A stretch of 9,637 nt of DNA from Verrucomicrobiales bacterium (GTDB lineage: Bacteria > Verrucomicrobiota > Verrucomicrobiia > Verrucomicrobiales > SKLO01). A program made the translations under genes and the position numbers. The stretch lies in contig SKLO01000137.1 of assembly GCA_007123195.1 (NCBI GenBank), positions 1-9,637 on the forward strand, given 5' to 3'. Below the pieces are notes generated by a model. The model ran no database searches. It saw nothing but the letters and a program-made list of their open reading frames with translations, and had not been told where the DNA came from. Positions 6,157-9,637 of the stretch are shown one piece after another. Numbering within the stretch: position 1 is the stretch's first letter; the number at the start of each line of letters is the position of its first letter.

Positions 6157-7263
6157 ATGTCCTATTTGATCGTTCCCCGTGACACCCACACCCGTCTGGT
6201 GCAGGCGGCCTATGAGCACCGCGGCTACACCGCGGCCGAGGCGGCCGACGCCGCCCGTTTCTGTGATCTCGCGGCCGAGCACGGCATCCGCACCCACAAC
6301 GCCATCAAGGCGCTGCACCTGGACGAGTTGTTTGGCTCCAAAGCCGGCGGCTGCGTGCCGGGGGCGGAGATCACCGACATCACCCCGCAGGGCCGCTTCG
6401 CCGCCTCGCGCATTTGGGACGCCAACCGCAAGCTCGGCCAGTCGACCGCCTTTGCTGCCATCGACGAGTGCATCCGGCTGGCCGACCAATACGGCATCGG
6501 TCAGGTCAGTGTCGACAACGCCTTCCACTACCTTTGGGGGGGCGGTTACGTCATGGAAGCTGCCAAGCGCGGCTACCTGGCCTACACCAACTGCACCGCC
6601 GCGCTGGCCGAGGTGGTGCCGTTTGGCGGCAAGTTCCCCACCTTGGGCACCAACCCGCATTCCTGGGGCTTCCCCACCACCGACGCAGTCGGCTACCCGA
6701 TCGTCATCGACTGGGCCACCTCCACCGTGGCCATGGGCCGGGTCCAGCAGTTCCGCCGCGAGGGCCGGGAATTGCCGCCCCACGCCGCCGTCGACATCGA
6801 GGGCAATCCCACCACCGATCCAGAGAAGGCCGCCTACCTGCTGCCGTTCGGCGCGCACAAGGGCTACGGACTGTCGCTGATCAATGAGCTGGTGGCCGCG
6901 CTGATCGGCGGGTCGCTGCCGACCTTGCGCAGTCGTCAGGCGCCCGAGGGCGAGAAGCGCACCTGCTGCTTCTACTTCCAGGTCATCCATCCCGACGCCG
7001 TCAGCGGCGGCGCGTTCGCCGCCGGCCGCGACCAGGCCGCCAACGTCAAGGCGGTGATCGACGACATCCTCGGCCACGGCAACGAGAACTGCCTGCTGCC
7101 CGGCCAGATCGAGGCCGATGCCGCGCGCGCCACGGCCGAGGCCGGCGGCCTGTTGTTCAGCCCTGCCGAGGTCGATGCGCTCAACGAGATCGCCGCCGAG
7201 TGCGGCGCTGCGACGATCGACCCGGCTGGTCTTGGGTCGACCGCCGGTTCCAAGACGGCCTGA
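6157..7263 (+). CDS. Ldh2/malate dehydrogenase (YlbC/YiaK)-family NAD(P)-dependent oxidoreductase
   Basis: 368 residues, the usual length of the Ldh2 family, whose members reduce 2-oxoacids such as pyruvate, oxaloacetate, 2,3-diketogulonate or ureidoglycolate. This family is unrelated to Rossmann lactate dehydrogenases. Family landmarks: 'AAEHGIRTHN' (H42-G43) at the place of the catalytic 'SHG' motif; 'VDNAFHYLWGGGY' for the usual 'V-x-N-S-x-H' segment; G164-T-N-P167 in 'GTNPHSWGFPT'; 'VIDWATSTVAMGRV'; and K235-G-Y-G in 'HKGYGLSLINELVAALIGG'. The motifs deviate from typical lactate/malate members (E rather than S before HG; H-S-W after GTNP), so the substrate is probably unusual. ATG 6157 is the first Met of the frame and gives a normal N-terminus, though without a Shine-Dalgarno. 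It follows the D-2-hydroxyacid dehydrogenase and may act in the same pathway, which is inference. Confidence 0.9.
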   Translation: MSYLIVPRDTHTRLVQAAYEHRGYTAAEAADAARFCDLAAEHGIRTHNAIKALHLDELFGSKAGGCVPGAEITDITPQGRFAASRIWDANRKLGQSTAFAAIDECIRLADQYGIGQVSVDNAFHYLWGGGYVMEAAKRGYLAYTNCTAALAEVVPFGGKFPTLGTNPHSWGFPTTDAVGYPIVIDWATSTVAMGRVQQFRREGRELPPHAAVDIEGNPTTDPEKAAYLLPFGAHKGYGLSLINELVAALIGGSLPTLRSRQAPEGEKRTCCFYFQVIHPDAVSGGAFAAGRDQAANVKAVIDDILGHGNENCLLPGQIEADAARATAEAGGLLFSPAEVDALNEIAAECGAATIDPAGLGSTAGSKTA

Positions 7264-7371
7264 GCGGGGTCGATCCAGGGGTCGGCCGCCTGCCAGGGCG
7301 TGGCTCGGGGTCAGGGCCTTGCGCGGCCACTGAGGTCCGGCGTGCTGCCGCGGGCCGACGGTTGCTTTGTC

Positions 7372-7400
7372 TTGATGGCGTGTCCGCGCGCTGTTAGAGT
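7372..7400 (+). promoter_or_regulatory. Probable sigma70-like promoter of the diiron MBL-fold gene
   Basis: TTGATG (7372-7377), an exact 17-base spacer, and TAGAGT (7395-7400) form the best -35/-10 pair in the window. Transcription would start near 7407, leaving a leader of about 58 bases. The rest of the 7264-7464 gap shows no coding signal. Confidence 0.45.
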
Positions 7401-7419
7401 GGAGTCGCTCCGGCGGCTG

Positions 7420-7440
7420 CCCCGGTGACCGGCCCCGGGG
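7420..7440 (+). other. Hairpin in the leader of the diiron MBL-fold gene
   Basis: CCCCGG (7420-7425) pairs with CCGGGG (7435-7440) around a 9-base loop, in the predicted 5' untranslated region. No U-run follows. It may be only a GC-rich leader fold; no riboswitch family is recognised. Confidence 0.25.
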
Positions 7441-7464
7441 TGGAATCGCCAACCCAAAACCGCC

Positions 7465-8214
7465 ATGACCACCGTCGACGAGATTGCCCCGGACCTGTTC
7501 CGCCTGTCGTTGTATGTTCCTGAGCTGGACATGCAGTTCAACCACTTCCTGGTGCGCGACGACGAGCCGCTGTTGTTTCACGCGGGGTTGAAGCAGATGT
7601 TTCCGGCGCTGCGGGAGGCGGTGGCCAGCCTGATCGATCCCGCCACCCTGCGACACGTGGCTTGGAGTCACTTTGAATCCGACGAAGTGGGTGGGCTCAA
7701 CCACTGGCTGGAGATCGCCCCGCACGCCCAGCCGGTCTGCACTCTGGTGGGCAAGCTGGTGAACGCCGACGACTTCTCCATCCGGCCTGCGCTCGGCCTG
7801 ACGGATGGAGAAGTCCTTGAAACAGGGCGCCACCGTTTCCGCTTCCACCGCTCGCCCCACATCCCCCACGGCTGGGATGCGGGCGTGTTGTTCGAGGAAA
7901 CCGGCGCCACCTTGTTCTGTTCCGACCTGTTCCATCACTTCGGCAATGTAGCGGCGATCACCGAGACCGATCTGGTCGGGCCGTGCCAGGACGCGTTTCT
8001 ACGGCTCCAGCAGGGGCCTCTGGCCGGTTACATGCCCTACACAAGCCGGACCGAAGGTGTGTTGCGTGCACTGGCCGAACTGCGCCCGCGGACGCTGGCG
8101 GTCATGCACGGGTCCTCTTACAGCGGCCGCGCGGACCGGATGCTGGTGGATTTGGCGGGTGTGCTCCGCGAGTCATTCGATCCGGAACAGCCCCCAGCGA
8201 GGTCAGGGCCGTGA
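7465..8214 (+). CDS. Single-domain diiron oxygen-binding (ODP/FprA-like) metallo-beta-lactamase-fold protein
   Basis: 249 residues, corresponding to the metallo-beta-lactamase-fold half of flavodiiron proteins without the flavodoxin domain. Instead of the zinc motif HxHxDH it has H69-F-E71-S-D73-E, the H-x-E-x-D pattern of diiron ODP proteins. The remaining ligands are at FprA-like spacing: H135 in 'HIPHGWDAG', D154 in 'LFCSDLF' (19 residues after H135, as H146 to D165 in FprA) and H215 in 'VMHGSSY'. All six expected iron ligands are therefore present. The residue after the last ligand of the first motif, usually His, is Glu here. The FprA type reduces O2 or NO; without FMN this protein would need a separate electron donor, or serve as an O2/NO sensor. 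It has its own promoter and no evident functional link to its neighbours. ATG 7465 gives a typical N-terminus. Confidence 0.85.
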   Translation: MTTVDEIAPDLFRLSLYVPELDMQFNHFLVRDDEPLLFHAGLKQMFPALREAVASLIDPATLRHVAWSHFESDEVGGLNHWLEIAPHAQPVCTLVGKLVNADDFSIRPALGLTDGEVLETGRHRFRFHRSPHIPHGWDAGVLFEETGATLFCSDLFHHFGNVAAITETDLVGPCQDAFLRLQQGPLAGYMPYTSRTEGVLRALAELRPRTLAVMHGSSYSGRADRMLVDLAGVLRESFDPEQPPARSGP

Positions 8215-8284
8215 GCCCGCGTGCCCGCCGCTTCAAACCGGATCGCATTGACCGCTGCGACGGCCGGTGCCATGCTGTCGGGTC

Positions 8285-8380
8285 ATGGAAGTTCGCGAAA
8301 TTGCCTTCGCCTGTGATCCTGTCACCGACCCGGACGGCAATTCGGTCGGCATTCACCGGCGCAAACCGGGGCCCTCGTGA
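8285..8380 (+). pseudogene. Remnant of a VOC (glyoxalase/bleomycin resistance) gene with internal deletion
   Basis: A 31-codon frame from ATG 8285 to TGA 8378-8380 joins what looks like the N-terminal strand of a VOC protein ('MEVREIAFACDPVTD') directly to a typical VOC C-terminus ('DPDGNSVGIHRRKPG'). The roughly 90-100 residues that normally lie between these are missing. The junction falls in a repeated ACCGACC/GACCCGGAC-like sequence, which could have served for deletion. The match is from memory of family patterns. It lies in the 215-base gap between the diiron protein gene and the sialidase-like gene. The rest of that gap shows nothing else. Confidence 0.45.
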
Positions 8381-8429
8381 CGGCAGAACCACCCCCCCTA
8401 TTCTCATGCCAATGCCAAAAGACCCTCAC

Positions 8430-9569
8430 ATGATCACGCGCCGGCGCTTTGCCGGCGTCTCGCTGGCCGCCGCCGCGGCCTTCTCGGTGCGCCCGCTCCG
8501 TGCCCGCGCCGCCGCGCCGTCGGCTGAGCGGCTCGATCTCAAGATAATCTCGCCGCAGGCGGAGTATTACCACGGCTGGCCGACGCTCGGCCGCCGCGCC
8601 AACGGCGAGCTGGTGGTGGTGTGGTCGGGCCGGCGGCAGGAGCACGTATGCCCGTTCGGCACCGTGGAGATGATGGTGTCGCGTGATGACGGCGACAGCT
8701 GGACCTGGCCGCGCACCGTGCACGAGAGCGCCATCGATGATCGCGACGCGGGTTTTCTGGAGACCGCGGAGGGCACCCTGCTGGTGACGTCGTTCTCGTC
8801 GCTGGCCTACGCACCCAGGGTGGCGGAAGGGGGCGACCGTGCGGGCGATGCCCGCTGGCAGGCGGCGCACCGGCGGTTGCCCGACGACGCGGCGCGCGAA
8901 GCGGAGTTGGGTTGCTGGGGGTTTCGTTCCACCGATGGCGGCCTCACATTCTCCGAGCGCATCGACACGGTGGTCAACAGCCCCCATGGACCATGCCAAC
9001 TGCGCGACGGTCGCCTGCTGTATGCCGGCAAGCAGTTGTGGACCGCGGACCGCCGGATCGGCGTGGCCGAGTCGGTGGATGACGGACTGACCTGGAGCTG
9101 GCTTGCGGGCATCCCCACCCGCGACGGTGATCACGAACGCGAGTATCACGAGCTGCACGCGGTCGAGTGCCCCAGCGGCCGCATCGTGGCGCACATCCGC
9201 AATCACAACCAGACCGACCATCGCGAGGTCCTGCAAACCGAGTCCGCCGACGGCGGGAAAAGTTGGAGCGTGCCAAGACCCATCGGCGTGTGGGGCCTGC
9301 CGAGCGCGCTGCTGCTGCTGCGGGACGGTCGGCTGCTGATGAGCTACGGTCATCGCCGGGCGCCGTTCGGCAATCAGGCGCGGATCAGCGAGGACGAGGG
9401 CGAGAGCTGGTCGGATCCGATCGTGATCAGCGACGATGGTGTGAGCGGCGATCTTGGTTATCCAACCACGGTGGAGCTGGACGACGGCACGCTGGTGAGC
9501 GTCTGGTATGAGCGGCTGGCGGACTCGCCCAGAGCGCAGCTGCGGCAGGCACGGTGGCGTCTGGGGTGA
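8430..9569 (+). CDS. Tat-exported Asp-box (BNR/sialidase-like) beta-propeller protein
   Basis: 379 residues from ATG 8430. An N-terminal Tat signal (M-I-T-R4-R5-R6-F7, then an Ala-rich hydrophobic run ending at 'RARA') directs folded export. Five Asp-boxes (S-x-D-x-G-x-x-W/F) start at about residues 84, 167, 215, 272 and 320, the mark of six-bladed sialidase-type propellers (BNR_2). Such proteins are often annotated as exo-alpha-sialidases, but many non-GH33 members of environmental bacteria have other or unknown sugar substrates. I cannot assign the catalytic Arg triad, Tyr or Asp confidently. ATGs at 8406 and 8412 are also possible, but 8430 places RRR correctly near the N-terminus. The same frame is open back to about 7983 through the diiron gene, but that part is not coding. 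No Shine-Dalgarno. It ends 68 bases before the window end, where nothing is recognised. Confidence 0.87.
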   Translation: MITRRRFAGVSLAAAAAFSVRPLRARAAAPSAERLDLKIISPQAEYYHGWPTLGRRANGELVVVWSGRRQEHVCPFGTVEMMVSRDDGDSWTWPRTVHESAIDDRDAGFLETAEGTLLVTSFSSLAYAPRVAEGGDRAGDARWQAAHRRLPDDAAREAELGCWGFRSTDGGLTFSERIDTVVNSPHGPCQLRDGRLLYAGKQLWTADRRIGVAESVDDGLTWSWLAGIPTRDGDHEREYHELHAVECPSGRIVAHIRNHNQTDHREVLQTESADGGKSWSVPRPIGVWGLPSALLLLRDGRLLMSYGHRRAPFGNQARISEDEGESWSDPIVISDDGVSGDLGYPTTVELDDGTLVSVWYERLADSPRAQLRQARWRLG

Positions 9570-9637
9570 TCGTTCGAAGGTCGGTCCCGTGGTTCATTGC
9601 CCGGGAATTGCACGCAACAAAAGGCACCCGCAACAAA

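Noticed and set aside
6058..7938. Long minus-strand open frame (626 codons) opposite the Ldh2-family and diiron genes
   Set aside because: It runs through two clear genes and their intergenic region with a Gly/Arg/Gln-rich composition and no recognisable domain.
7983..8429. N-terminal extension of the sialidase-like protein back into the diiron gene
   Set aside because: It overlaps a well-supported gene in another frame, and the Tat signal places the start at about 8430.

Overview
A GC-rich stretch of bacterial chromosome with ordinary gene density and no sign of phage, IS, CRISPR or RNA genes. Most genes have no recognisable Shine-Dalgarno sequence (senA is the exception). Together with the gene content (AsmA-like protein, Tat-exported BNR/sialidase-like protein, Ldh2-family dehydrogenase), this loosely suggests the Verrucomicrobiota (Opitutae-like) or a related environmental lineage. 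That assignment is inference only.

Layout. 1-1011 (+): 3' part of a gene for a large charged, AsmA-like protein. 1114-2100 and 2097-3434 (+): an overlapping two-gene operon for a SenB-type selenosugar synthase and a SenA/EgtB-type sulfoxide/selenoneine synthase, the core of selenoneine biosynthesis. 4941-3460 (-): a small unknown protein followed by a DadA-like FAD oxidoreductase, convergent with senBA. 5008-6000 (+): D-2-hydroxyacid (phosphoglycerate-type) dehydrogenase. 6157-7263 (+): Ldh2/malate-dehydrogenase-family oxidoreductase. 7465-8214 (+): single-domain diiron metallo-beta-lactamase-fold (ODP/FprA-like) protein. 8285-8380 (+): remnant of a VOC/glyoxalase gene with its middle deleted. 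8430-9569 (+): Tat-exported Asp-box (sialidase-like) protein.

The main result is in senB. The conserved N-terminus of the family (first beta strand, then a GN..TA..W motif) is encoded from ATG 1114, in the same frame as the rest of the gene, but an in-frame TGA (1204-1206, codon 31) interrupts it. At exactly the right distance downstream lies a hairpin with the architecture of the bacterial SECIS of E. coli fdhF: two G-C pairs, a bulged U at position 17 counted from the U of UGA, a perfect upper stem, and a GGUC apical loop. The straightforward reading is that this SenB is a selenoprotein, or at least that its translation is gated by selenocysteine insertion. The enzyme that uses selenophosphate to make the selenosugar would then be made only when selenophosphate is available for Sec-tRNA synthesis. 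Because senA overlaps the end of senB (ATGA), it could be coupled to the same switch. A plain gene caller would start senB at GTG 1219, inside the hairpin, and miss this. I know of no description of a Sec-containing SenB, but could not search.

The other genes look like ordinary metabolic genes with no evident link to selenium. No selD/senC is present in the window, so selenophosphate must come from a gene elsewhere.
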